From: Gemmatimonadota bacterium
Lineage (GTDB): Bacteria; Gemmatimonadota; Gemmatimonadetes; Gemmatimonadales; GWC2-71-9
Length of the DNA: 44,700 nt
Assembly (NCBI GenBank): GCA_003220855.1
Contig: QHTP01000038.1
Span: 1 to 44,700 of the forward strand
Reading direction: 5' to 3'
Shown here: positions 24,502 to 32,475 of the stretch, piece by piece
Position numbering within the stretch: position 1 is the stretch's first letter
How the letters are laid out: every line of letters starts with the position of its first letter
The notes under the pieces: generated by a model
Seen by the model: only the letters and a program-made list of their open reading frames with translations
What the model was told of the DNA's origin: nothing
The model's database searches: none
Position numbers and translations under genes: made by a program

Positions 24502-25958
24502 GCCGTCGCTTCGCAGTCGCTCCCTTCGCGTTGCTCGCCCTCGCCTGCCAGAAGGCGCAGACCGCACCGCTCTACGAGAAGGTCCCCGTCGAGCGCCGCG
24601 ACGTCGTCGTCACGGTGATCAGCCAGGGCCTGATCCGGCCGGTGCTCCTGTTCAGCGTGAAGTCGAAAGCCTGGGGCGAGATCATCAGCCAGCCGGTGGC
24701 GACCGGGGACGAAGTCAAAAAGGGACAGCTGCTCACCACCATCGACCCGCGCCTACCACAAAACAACCTGATCCAGGCGCAGGCCAGCGTCGAGAAGGCC
24801 CACGCGCAGCTCGACAACGCCAAGGCGCAGCTGACGCGGAGCGAGGCCCTGTTCAAGAGCGGGTCGCTCGCCGAGACCGACTACGAGCGGGCCAAGCTCG
24901 CCTTTGCCACGGCCAACGCGGCGGCCGTCGACGCCGAGGCGAATCTGCAGACCGCCAAGGACGCCATGGAGGACACGCACGTGCGGGCGCCCATCACCGG
25001 CACCGTGCTCGAGCTCGACGCCGTGCGCGGCACCGTGATCTCGAGCCCGACGCTGGGCGGCGGCACGGTCATTCTCAAGATGGCGAGCCTCGACAGCGTG
25101 CAAGATTCGGCGCTCGTCGCCGAGACGGATATCGCGCGGGTGCAGCCGGGGATGCCGGCCACCATCAACGTCGACGCCTATCCCAACCGGGCGTTCCAGG
25201 GCACCGTTTCGAAGGTGCTTCCGCAGGGACAAGTCGTACAGAACGTCACCATGTTCCCGGTGCTCATCGCCGTCCCCAACCCCGGCCACCTGCTCAGGCC
25301 GGGTATGAACACCGAGGTGAGGATCCCCACCGGACGGCGGCCGGGCGTGCTGGCCGTGCCCAATGCCGCGCTGCGGACGCCGCGCGACGTCGCCTCCGCA
25401 GCCGGCCTGCTGGGGCTCGATTCGCTCACCGTGGCGCAGCAGATCGCTGCCGGGCAGTCCGCGGACACCGGCGGGCGCACCGGGCGCGACACGGCCGCGG
25501 CCGGCGGGGGCGGCGGGGGCGGCGGCGCGCGGACGGTCACGCTGCCGAACGGGCAGACGGTCACTCTCCCACCCGGTGTGACGCCCCAGCAGGTCCAGGC
25601 GGCCCTCAAGCGGATGCGCAGCGGTGCCGAGCCCACGCCGGCCGACCGCGGGCTGCTCAGCAACGTGTTCGGCCGGGCGCCGAGACCAAAGCTCCGGCAG
25701 CAGCGGCAGACCCGAAACAACCAGAACTACGTCGTGTTCGCGCTGCGGGACGGCAAGGTCGTGGCTGCGCCCATCAAGACCGGGCTCACCGACCAGGATT
25801 ATGTCGAGGTGACGAGCGGGGTGACGGAGCGCGACACCGTGCTGGTGCTGCCGAGCGCCTCGCTGGTGCAGGCGCAGCAGCAGTTCCGCCAGCGGTTCCA
25901 GAACGTGACCGGCGGCGGGCTGCCCGGGCTGCGGCAGCAGAGCGGCGGGTCGAGGTGA
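24498..25958 (+). CDS. MacA-like periplasmic adaptor (membrane fusion protein), long form
   Basis: A 486-residue adaptor. A lipoprotein signal (FALLALAC, Cys at about 17) anchors it. The lipoyl/hairpin/lipoyl region spans about 45-185 (SVKSKAWGEIISQPVATGDEVKKGQLL, a coiled hairpin, then MEDTHVRAPITGTVLEL), followed by the beta-barrel and membrane-proximal domains. Between about 325 and 410 there is a low-complexity insert (poly-Gly run at about 334-342, then VTLPNGQTVTLPPGVTPQQVQ) that the paralogue at 25955 mostly lacks. It should link the MacB-like permease to TolC. GTG start overlaps the ATPase stop. Confidence 0.92.
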   Translation: MSRRFAVAPFALLALACQKAQTAPLYEKVPVERRDVVVTVISQGLIRPVLLFSVKSKAWGEIISQPVATGDEVKKGQLLTTIDPRLPQNNLIQAQASVEKAHAQLDNAKAQLTRSEALFKSGSLAETDYERAKLAFATANAAAVDAEANLQTAKDAMEDTHVRAPITGTVLELDAVRGTVISSPTLGGGTVILKMASLDSVQDSALVAETDIARVQPGMPATINVDAYPNRAFQGTVSKVLPQGQVVQNVTMFPVLIAVPNPGHLLRPGMNTEVRIPTGRRPGVLAVPNAALRTPRDVASAAGLLGLDSLTVAQQIAAGQSADTGGRTGRDTAAAGGGGGGGGARTVTLPNGQTVTLPPGVTPQQVQAALKRMRSGAEPTPADRGLLSNVFGRAPRPKLRQQRQTRNNQNYVVFALRDGKVVAAPIKTGLTDQDYVEVTSGVTERDTVLVLPSASLVQAQQQFRQRFQNVTGGGLPGLRQQSGGSR

Positions 25959-27184
25959 AGGCCGCCATGATTGCGCTGCTCGCGGGCCTCTCGGCCTGCG
26001 CCAAGGCGCAGCCAGCCCCGCCGTACCAGAAGATCCCCGTCGAGCACCGCGACATCGTGGTCTCGGCCACGGCCTCGGGCGTGATCCAACCGATTCTCAC
26101 GTTGAGCGTCAAGTCCAAGGCGTCGGGTGAGATCCTCGAGGAGCCGGTGCAGACCGGCGATGAGGTGAAGCAGGGTCAGCTGCTGGCCAGGATCGACCCG
26201 CGCATTCCGCAGAGCAACCTGACGCAGGCCGAGGCGAACCTCGGGGTGGCGCAGGCACAGCTCGAGACCGCAACAGCGCAGCTCAAGCGGAGCGAGGCCC
26301 TGTTCCAGAGCCAGTCGATCACGCAGGCGGGACTCGACTCCGCCCGGCTCGCCTCGGCTACGGCGCAGGCCGCGGTCGCCACGGCGCAGGCGAACCTCCA
26401 GACCGCCAAGGACGCCATGCAGGACACGCACGTCCGCGCGCCGATCAACGGCACCGTGCTCGAGCTGGACGCCGTGCTCGGCACGGTGATTTCGAGCCCC
26501 ACCAACGACGTGGGGGGCGGCACCGTCATCCTCAAGATGGCGAACCTCGACACGGTGCAGGTGTCGGCGCTGGTGGACGAAACAGACGTCGGCAAGGTGC
26601 AGCCGGGGGTGGCGGTGACAATCAGTGTCGATGCCTTCCCCCACCGCACCTTCGACGGCATCGTCCTCAAGATCGAACCGCAGGCGCAGGTGAGCCAGAA
26701 CGTGACGATGTTCCCGGTGGAAGTGAACATCCCCAACCCCGAGCACGTGCTCAAACCGGGGATGAACACCGAAGTCGAGATTCATATCGGGCAGCGCCAG
26801 GGCGTGCTCGCCGTGCCCAACGCCGCGTTGCGTACGCCCAAGGACGTCGCGTCCGCGGCGAGCGTGCTCGGGCTCGATTCGCTGGCGGTCGCACGGCAGC
26901 TCGCGGCGCCGGCGGACGCGCCGCGCGCGAGCGCCGACACGACGCGGGACGGCGGTAAGCTGCACGCCGCCGAGGTGCGGCGGAGCGGCGGGCGGCACAC
27001 CGTTTCGGCACCCCCGCCGGCCGCGACGCCCGGTCCCGGCTACATCGTGTTCGCCCTGCGGGGCGGCAAGATCGTGCCCGTGTCGATCGCCACCGGGCTC
27101 ACCGATCAGGATTACATCGAGGTGACGGGGGGCCTGGCGGAGAAGGATACGGTGCTCGTGCTCACGGGCGCAGGGGCGCGCTAG
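25955..27184 (+). CDS. MacA-like periplasmic adaptor (membrane fusion protein), short form
   Basis: A 409-residue paralogue of the preceding adaptor; the two align along most of their length (SVKSKASGEILEEPVQTGDEVKQGQLLARIDPR, MQDTHVRAPINGTVLELDAV, NVTMFPVEVNIPNPEHVLKPGMNTEV). It also has a lipobox (LSAC) and begins with GTG overlapping the previous stop. The poly-Gly/NGQTVTLPPG insert of the first copy is replaced by a shorter Ala/Arg-rich segment. The pair arose by tandem duplication and may assemble as a mixed hexamer. It ends 2 bases before the permease start. Confidence 0.92.
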   Translation: MKAAMIALLAGLSACAKAQPAPPYQKIPVEHRDIVVSATASGVIQPILTLSVKSKASGEILEEPVQTGDEVKQGQLLARIDPRIPQSNLTQAEANLGVAQAQLETATAQLKRSEALFQSQSITQAGLDSARLASATAQAAVATAQANLQTAKDAMQDTHVRAPINGTVLELDAVLGTVISSPTNDVGGGTVILKMANLDTVQVSALVDETDVGKVQPGVAVTISVDAFPHRTFDGIVLKIEPQAQVSQNVTMFPVEVNIPNPEHVLKPGMNTEVEIHIGQRQGVLAVPNAALRTPKDVASAASVLGLDSLAVARQLAAPADAPRASADTTRDGGKLHAAEVRRSGGRHTVSAPPPAATPGPGYIVFALRGGKIVPVSIATGLTDQDYIEVTGGLAEKDTVLVLTGAGAR

Positions 27185-27186
27185 CG

Positions 27187-28401
27187 ATGCTCCTGGGCGA
27201 GATCGTCATGGTGGCGCTCGAGGCGCTGCGGGCGAACAAGCTCCGCTCGCTGCTCACTATGCTGGGCATCATCATCGGCGTGGGCGCGGTGATCACGATG
27301 ATCGCGCTCGGCTCGGGGGCGCAGAAGTCCGTCCAGGACCGCATCCAGGCGCTCGGGCCCACGCTGTTGAGCGTGTATCCGGGCCAGAGCTTCATGCGCG
27401 GCGTCGCCAGCGGTAACCGTGTGAGCCTCACCATGGACGACGACACGGCGCTCGCGAACAACGCGCGCTACGTGAGCGCGGTCGTGCCCGAGCTGAGCAA
27501 CAACCTCCAGGTGCAAAAGGGCGACCAGAACATCAACGTGAACGTCGTCGGCACCACGCCGAACTACGTCACCGTCCACAATTACTCGATCACGGCGGGC
27601 CGCATGTTCACCGCGGGCGACGATGCGGCGCGGCGGCGGGTGGCGGTGATCGGCAGCGCCGTCCCGACGCTGCTCAATTCCAACCGCGACGCAATGATCG
27701 GGCAGCAGCTCCTGATCCGCGGCATCACCTTCGAGATCGTCGGCGCCTTGTCCGAAAAGGGCTCGCAGGGCTCGTTCTTCAACCCCGACGAGCAGATCCT
27801 CATCCCGCTGCAGACGGCCCGCTACCGCGTCATCGGGACCGACCGGTTGCGCTCGATCACGGTACAGGCGAACGATCTCGAGTCGATGAACCTCGCCATG
27901 ATCGAGATCGAGCGCGTGCTCCGGCGCCAGCACAAGATCCGGCCAGGCCAGGACGACGACTTCCAGATCCGCAACCAGACCGACATCCTCGCGACGCTGC
28001 AGCAGACCACGGATACGTTCAAGTACCTCCTCGCGGGGATCGCGGCGGTGAGCCTGCTCGTCGGGGGCATCGGCATCATGAACATCATGCTCGTGTCGGT
28101 CACCGAGCGCACCCGCGAGATCGGGGTCCGCAAGGCGTTGGGCGCCACGCGGTTCAACATCATGTTCCAGTTCCTGGTCGAGGCGCTGGTGTTGTGTCTC
28201 TTGGGCGGTCTGATCGGCGTGGTGCTGGGCTCGGGCGGCGCCATCGTGCTGTCGCGGATCGCACACTGGAATACGCTGATTTCCCCGCTCGCCATCCTCC
28301 TCGCCTTCGTGTTCAGCGCCGCGGTGGGGTTGTTCTTCGGCATCTGGCCGGCCCGCCGGGCGGCGAGCCTCGATCCGATCATCGCGTTGAGATACGAATA
28401 G
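27187..28401 (+). CDS. MacB-like ABC transporter permease
   Basis: A 404-residue permease of the MacB/FtsX superfamily. It has one N-terminal helix (RSLLTMLGIIIGVGAVITMIALG), a large periplasmic domain (about 60-275, MacB_PCD with GRMFTAGDDAARRRVAVIGS), and three C-terminal helices. Between helices lies the FtsX signature IGIMNIMLVSVTERTREIGVRKALGA. It lacks its own ATPase domain and should pair with the ATPase at 23758 and the two adaptors. The set would export a hydrophobic compound, peptide or lipid. It is the last gene of the 11-kb coupled run. Confidence 0.94.
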   Translation: MLLGEIVMVALEALRANKLRSLLTMLGIIIGVGAVITMIALGSGAQKSVQDRIQALGPTLLSVYPGQSFMRGVASGNRVSLTMDDDTALANNARYVSAVVPELSNNLQVQKGDQNINVNVVGTTPNYVTVHNYSITAGRMFTAGDDAARRRVAVIGSAVPTLLNSNRDAMIGQQLLIRGITFEIVGALSEKGSQGSFFNPDEQILIPLQTARYRVIGTDRLRSITVQANDLESMNLAMIEIERVLRRQHKIRPGQDDDFQIRNQTDILATLQQTTDTFKYLLAGIAAVSLLVGGIGIMNIMLVSVTERTREIGVRKALGATRFNIMFQFLVEALVLCLLGGLIGVVLGSGGAIVLSRIAHWNTLISPLAILLAFVFSAAVGLFFGIWPARRAASLDPIIALRYE

Positions 28402-28406
28402 CATGC

Positions 28407-28508
28407 GGAACTCGGAACGCGGAGCGCGGAACAGCACGACGCGCTGACGATTCGTAGGTCGGGCCCCGACGTCGGCCCGCCTGTTCCGCGTTCCGCATTC
28501 CGCGTTCC
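28407..28508. repeat. inverted heptamer array (GGAACGC type) after the permease gene
   Basis: Left arm, 28407-28434: GGAACTC, GGAACGC, GGAGCGC, GGAACAG. Right arm, 28481-28508: CTGTTCC, GCGTTCC, GCATTCC, GCGTTCC, the reverse complement of the left with about four mismatches. The 46-base spacer holds the perfect palindrome CCGACGTCGG. The structure can form a 28-bp imperfect stem. It begins 5 bases after the stop of the MacB-like gene and ends 19 bases before the start of the DUF5916 gene. Related to the array at 5816-5885. Confidence 0.8.
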
Positions 28509-28514
28509 GACTTG

Positions 28515-28520
28515 TATCTT
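28515..28520 (+). promoter_or_regulatory. TANNNT -10-like element (TATCTT)
   Basis: TATCTT ends 7 bases before the ATG at 28528. It lies directly after the inverted heptamer array, so the array sits where a regulator or -35 region would be. Confidence 0.45.
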
Positions 28521-28527
28521 TTCCGAC

Positions 28528-30825
28528 ATGCTCGTTCTCCTCCTTGTGCTCCAGGGCGTCGCCACCGATTCCGGTCCCGTCTACAATGGCCTGGCGAAGC
28601 AGCTCGACGCGCGCATCCCGCGCTTCGAGGTCGAGGCGAAGATCGACGGCGTGTTGGACGAGCCGGTGTGGCGCCGGGCTGCCCGCCTCACGGGATTCTC
28701 GGAGTACCGTCCGGTGGACGGGCGCCCCGCGGAGGACTCGACCGAGGTGCTGGTCTGGTACGCGCCCGACGCGATCTACTTCGGCATCCGCGCGTTCGAG
28801 CGGCACGGCAAGGTGGTGCGCGCCACGCTCGCCGACCGCGATAACATCGACGCGGACGACCACGTCGCCATCCTGCTCGATACCTACCTCGACCACCGCC
28901 GCGCCACGATGTTCGCCGTGAATCCTTTGGGTGTGCAGGAGGACGGCGTGTGGAGCGACGGCGTCGCCGCCGGCGCCGCCGGGGGCCCGAGCGCGGGCGG
29001 CAGGTTCGACGCGACCATCGACTTGAACCCGGACTATGTCTACGAATCGCGCGGTCGCGTGACCGACCGGGGCTACGAGGTGGAGGTGCGGATTCCCTTC
29101 AAGAGCCTGCGCTACCAGAGCGCCGATCCCCAGGATTGGGGCATCCAGGTGCTGCGCTCGGTGCAGCACTCGGGCTACGAGGAAACCTGGACCCCCGCGG
29201 TCCGCGCCAACGCGAGCTTTCTCATTCAGTCGGGCCGCCTGGTCGGCCTCGGGGCGCTGCGGCGGGGCCTGGTGCTCGACCTCACGCCCGAGTTCACCAC
29301 CAAGGTGGACGGGGCGCCGACCACGCCGGGCTACGACTATCGCGGCACGCCCGAAGTCGCGGGCAACCTGCGCTGGGGCGTCACACAGAACCTCGGGGCG
29401 ACCGCGACGGCCAACCCGGACTTTTCGCAGGTCGAGGCCGACGTCGGCCAGGTGACGCTGAACCAGCGGTTCGCCCTGTTCTACCCGGAGAAGCGACCCT
29501 TCTTCCTCGAGGGCCTCGAGCAGTTCGACACGCCCAACAGCCTGATTTACACGCGCCGCATCGTGCAGCCCGTGTTCGGCGCCAAGCTCGCCGGCAAGGT
29601 CGGCGGCACCGGAATCGCCTACCTCGGCGCCGTCGACAACAGCGACCAGTCGGCCACGGGCGCGCACCCGATCTACAACATGCTGCGCCTGCGGCGCGAC
29701 CTGGGACCGACGTCCACGCTGGGCGTGGCCTACACCGACCGCACCGACGGCGATGACTACAACCGCGTACTGGGCATCGACGCCCACGTCGTGTGGCGTA
29801 AGATCTGGTTCTCGGAAGTGCAGGTCGCGAGCTCGTGGACTCGTGACCCGGGCGCCGGCCACGCGGGCAAGCTGTGGACCGTCACCTTCGGCGACCGCAC
29901 CGGTCGCGCGTACGGCAACCACTTCGAGCTGCTCGGCATCGAGCGGAGCTTCCAGGACACGAGCGGGTTCGTGAATCGCACCGACGTCGTTGTCGGCCGG
30001 ACCTACAACCGCTTCAGCTGGTACGGCCGCCCGGGAGCGCTGGTCGAGCAGTTCACCGCCATCGTCGGATTCGCCCCCATCTGGCGCTACGCGGACTTCG
30101 GCCGCTTGCACCGCACGATCGAAGACACGCTGCAGAGCTTCTTCGTGGCGAACCTGCGCGGCGGGTGGCAGGCGCAGGTCACGCTCACCCTCGACCACTT
30201 CGGCTTCGATGCCGCGGACTACGCGGGCTACATGGTCGGCGCCGTTCCCTTCGCCGTCCCGCACGACCTGTATCACCTCCCCGGCGCGGCGTTCATCGTG
30301 AGCACACCGAACCGGGCCGTGTCGGGCAGCGTGGTGGTGGGTTATTCGGCGGCGGCCATCTTTCCCGAGGCATCCGAAGGGCGCCAGGTCGCCGTGACCA
30401 CCGTCGCCGCCCTGCGCCCGACGCCCGCGCTCCGGCTCGAGGCACGCTGGGTGCACCAGCGCCTCACCCGCGCGCGCGACGGCAGCCGCTTTCTGACGGC
30501 GAACATCCCGCGGCTGAAGCTCGAGTACCAGCTCACGCGCGCCATTTTCGTGCGCTACATCGGCCAGTACTTCGCGGAGGATCAGGTCGCGCTCGTCGAC
30601 CCGCATACGGGGCAGCCGCTGCTCGTGAACGGCAGTGCGGCGCCACCGGTGGTCACGAACGATTTCCGCAACGACGTCCTGTTTTCCTACAAGCCGACGC
30701 CGGGCACGGTGGTCTTTCTCGGCTACGGCGCGTCGCTCACCGAGGCGGACGCGTTCCGGTTCCGCGACCTGAGCCGCACCGGGGACGGGTTCTTCCTCAA
30801 GCTGAGTTATCTGTTCCGGATGTAG
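28528..30825 (+). CDS. DUF5916 outer-membrane protein with CBM9-like N-terminal domain
   Basis: A 765-residue protein. A short hydrophobic start (MLVLLLVLQGVA) is a weak signal peptide. Residues about 30-225 form a carbohydrate-binding-family-9-like domain (KIDGVLDEPVWRRAARLTGF, VWYAPDAIYFGIRAFE, GYEVEVRIPFKSLRYQ). The rest is the DUF5916 beta-barrel with the diagnostic NPDFSQVEADVGQVTLNQRFALFYPEKRPFFLEG and a C-terminus ending in aromatic FLKLSYLFRM, as expected for an outer-membrane barrel. The family is abundant in Bacteroidota, Gemmatimonadota and Acidobacteriota; its substrate is not known. The stop codon is shared with the -10-like box of the next gene. Confidence 0.9.
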   Translation: MLVLLLVLQGVATDSGPVYNGLAKQLDARIPRFEVEAKIDGVLDEPVWRRAARLTGFSEYRPVDGRPAEDSTEVLVWYAPDAIYFGIRAFERHGKVVRATLADRDNIDADDHVAILLDTYLDHRRATMFAVNPLGVQEDGVWSDGVAAGAAGGPSAGGRFDATIDLNPDYVYESRGRVTDRGYEVEVRIPFKSLRYQSADPQDWGIQVLRSVQHSGYEETWTPAVRANASFLIQSGRLVGLGALRRGLVLDLTPEFTTKVDGAPTTPGYDYRGTPEVAGNLRWGVTQNLGATATANPDFSQVEADVGQVTLNQRFALFYPEKRPFFLEGLEQFDTPNSLIYTRRIVQPVFGAKLAGKVGGTGIAYLGAVDNSDQSATGAHPIYNMLRLRRDLGPTSTLGVAYTDRTDGDDYNRVLGIDAHVVWRKIWFSEVQVASSWTRDPGAGHAGKLWTVTFGDRTGRAYGNHFELLGIERSFQDTSGFVNRTDVVVGRTYNRFSWYGRPGALVEQFTAIVGFAPIWRYADFGRLHRTIEDTLQSFFVANLRGGWQAQVTLTLDHFGFDAADYAGYMVGAVPFAVPHDLYHLPGAAFIVSTPNRAVSGSVVVGYSAAAIFPEASEGRQVAVTTVAALRPTPALRLEARWVHQRLTRARDGSRFLTANIPRLKLEYQLTRAIFVRYIGQYFAEDQVALVDPHTGQPLLVNGSAAPPVVTNDFRNDVLFSYKPTPGTVVFLGYGASLTEADAFRFRDLSRTGDGFFLKLSYLFRM

Positions 30826-30828
30826 ATT
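30823..30828 (+). promoter_or_regulatory. TAGATT -10-like element overlapping a stop codon
   Basis: TAGATT ends 6 bases before the ATG at 30835. Its TAG is the stop codon of the DUF5916 gene, exactly as at 6951-6956. Confidence 0.45.
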
Positions 30829-30834
30829 CCCGCC

Positions 30835-32475
30835 ATGTCCGACGCGGCCGATTTCGCCCAGCAGCTCGCCGCCGAAGACCGCACCAAGCAACGCCAGTAC
30901 GTCCTGTCGAGCACGCGGGGGCGCTGGAGGGTGCTCGGTCTCGGCGTCGTGCTGCTCACCGCCATCCGGCTCGCCGGCCTGGTGCCCCTCGCCTGGTCGT
31001 TCGTTCTCGGATTCACCGTCGTGTTCGCCGCGGTCAACTATGCGATGACCCGCGTCGCGCGATCCGCCGAGCTCCCCCCGTGGTTCGCGCACGCCACCAT
31101 CGCCGTGGGCGCCGCCATGATCTCCGCGGTCGTCTACGCCGTCGGACCGACGGGGCATCTCCTGTACGTGGTGTATCTGATCGCCCCGCTCCAGGCCGCG
31201 CTCTCCCTGGGCCGGAACGAAGCCTGGCAGGCCCTGGTGCTCAACCTGACGGGCTTCGCGCTCGTCACGGCCGTCCGCACGAGCCAAGGCGCCCCAGGCT
31301 GGTCGTGGAGCGCGTCTCTGCAGGAGACGCTGGTTCTGGTCGTCACGAGCGCGGCGCTCGTGCCCTTGCTCTCGCGCATCGTCGCGCGGCTGCGCGCCAC
31401 CCGCACCACGTTCGCCCGGCTCGAGACGGGCGATCTGACGGCGCGGGCGCCGGACGACGCTCCCGACGAGCTCGGGTACCTCGGCGTGAGCGTGAACCGG
31501 ACCACCGACGGGATCGCCGCCATCGTGCGGCAGGTGCAGCGCCAGGGTCAGGAGCTGGCCGCCATGGCGCAGCAGCTGTCGGCGTCGGCCCGTGAGCTGC
31601 AGGCCGCTTCGCAGGGAATCTCGACGACCACGCAGGGCCTCACGCGCGGTGCCGAGCGGCAGCGCGAGCTGATTGGACACGGGCGGGCCGACTCCGAGGC
31701 CGCCGCCGCCGTGGCCTCGCAGCTGCATGCCCGCGCCCAGGACGCGGAGCGTCAGATCGCGGGCGTCGCACAGCAGGCGCGCCGCCACGGTCAGGAGATC
31801 GCCCGGGCGAGCGAGCTGCTCGTCACTCTTGTGGATCACCTCGACCAGGTGTCGCGCGCCGCCGCCACGCTCGAGCTGGGCTCGCGCGAGATCGGCAAGC
31901 TGGTGGATGCGATCACCCGGATCGCGAGCCAGACCGATCTGCTAGCCCTGAACGCGGCGATCGAAGCGGCGCGGGCCGGCCAGCATGGGCTGGGCTTCCG
32001 CGTGGTGGCCGATGAGGTGCGCAAGCTCGCCGAGCAGAGCGCCCGCTCCGCGGACGAGGTCCGCTCGCGCGTCCGCCACACGCAGGACCAGATCACCCAG
32101 CTACTCGGCGCCATGGAGGAAGGCCGCCGTACGGCGCAGGGCGTCGGCGCCGTGTCCGCGGCCGTCCGCCAGGCGCTGGACGCCATCTTCGGCGATTTGA
32201 ACGCCACGGTCCAGTTCGCCGCCGTCCTGGCGGGCGAGACCGAAGGCCAAACGGGCCGGATCCGCGAGGTGGCGCGGCGCATGGAGGAGGTCGCCGGCAT
32301 CGCCGAGACGGCGGCGCAGGGGGCGGTCCAGACTTCGGCGGCGACCCAGCAGCAGCTCGCGTCGCTCGGCGAGCTCACCACGACGTCGCAGGAGCTCGCC
32401 GTCGCCGCCGCGAAACTGACCGCTACGATTCAGCGGTTCAACGTGAACGGCGCGAGCCTACCAGCCTCGGAATAG
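30835..32475 (+). CDS. methyl-accepting chemotaxis protein with a membrane-embedded N-terminal sensor region
   Basis: A 546-residue transducer. The N-terminal 190 residues contain several hydrophobic helices and no sizeable periplasmic ligand domain. A HAMP-like segment follows (RLETGDLTARAPDDAPDELGYLGVSVN). The long signalling coiled coil has the conserved hairpin tip ASQTDLLALNAAIEAARAG followed by GFRVVADEVRKLAEQSA, which contacts CheA and CheW. No C-terminal CheR-binding pentapeptide is visible. No other che gene lies in the window, so it is an orphan transducer that may sense membrane state. Its last 18 bases overlap the convergent cytochrome gene. Confidence 0.93.
   Translation: MSDAADFAQQLAAEDRTKQRQYVLSSTRGRWRVLGLGVVLLTAIRLAGLVPLAWSFVLGFTVVFAAVNYAMTRVARSAELPPWFAHATIAVGAAMISAVVYAVGPTGHLLYVVYLIAPLQAALSLGRNEAWQALVLNLTGFALVTAVRTSQGAPGWSWSASLQETLVLVVTSAALVPLLSRIVARLRATRTTFARLETGDLTARAPDDAPDELGYLGVSVNRTTDGIAAIVRQVQRQGQELAAMAQQLSASARELQAASQGISTTTQGLTRGAERQRELIGHGRADSEAAAAVASQLHARAQDAERQIAGVAQQARRHGQEIARASELLVTLVDHLDQVSRAAATLELGSREIGKLVDAITRIASQTDLLALNAAIEAARAGQHGLGFRVVADEVRKLAEQSARSADEVRSRVRHTQDQITQLLGAMEEGRRTAQGVGAVSAAVRQALDAIFGDLNATVQFAAVLAGETEGQTGRIREVARRMEEVAGIAETAAQGAVQTSAATQQQLASLGELTTTSQELAVAAAKLTATIQRFNVNGASLPASE

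Noticed and set aside
25495..25535. GGC-rich tract as a possible structured RNA
   Set aside because: It encodes the poly-Gly run of the first adaptor in frame, and no complementary arm is nearby.
27181..31839. Very long minus-strand open frame (1552 residues)
   Set aside because: It lies antisense to the MacB-like permease, DUF5916 and chemotaxis genes, is full of Arg/His/Gly low-complexity sequence, and matches no family. It is a GC-driven shadow.
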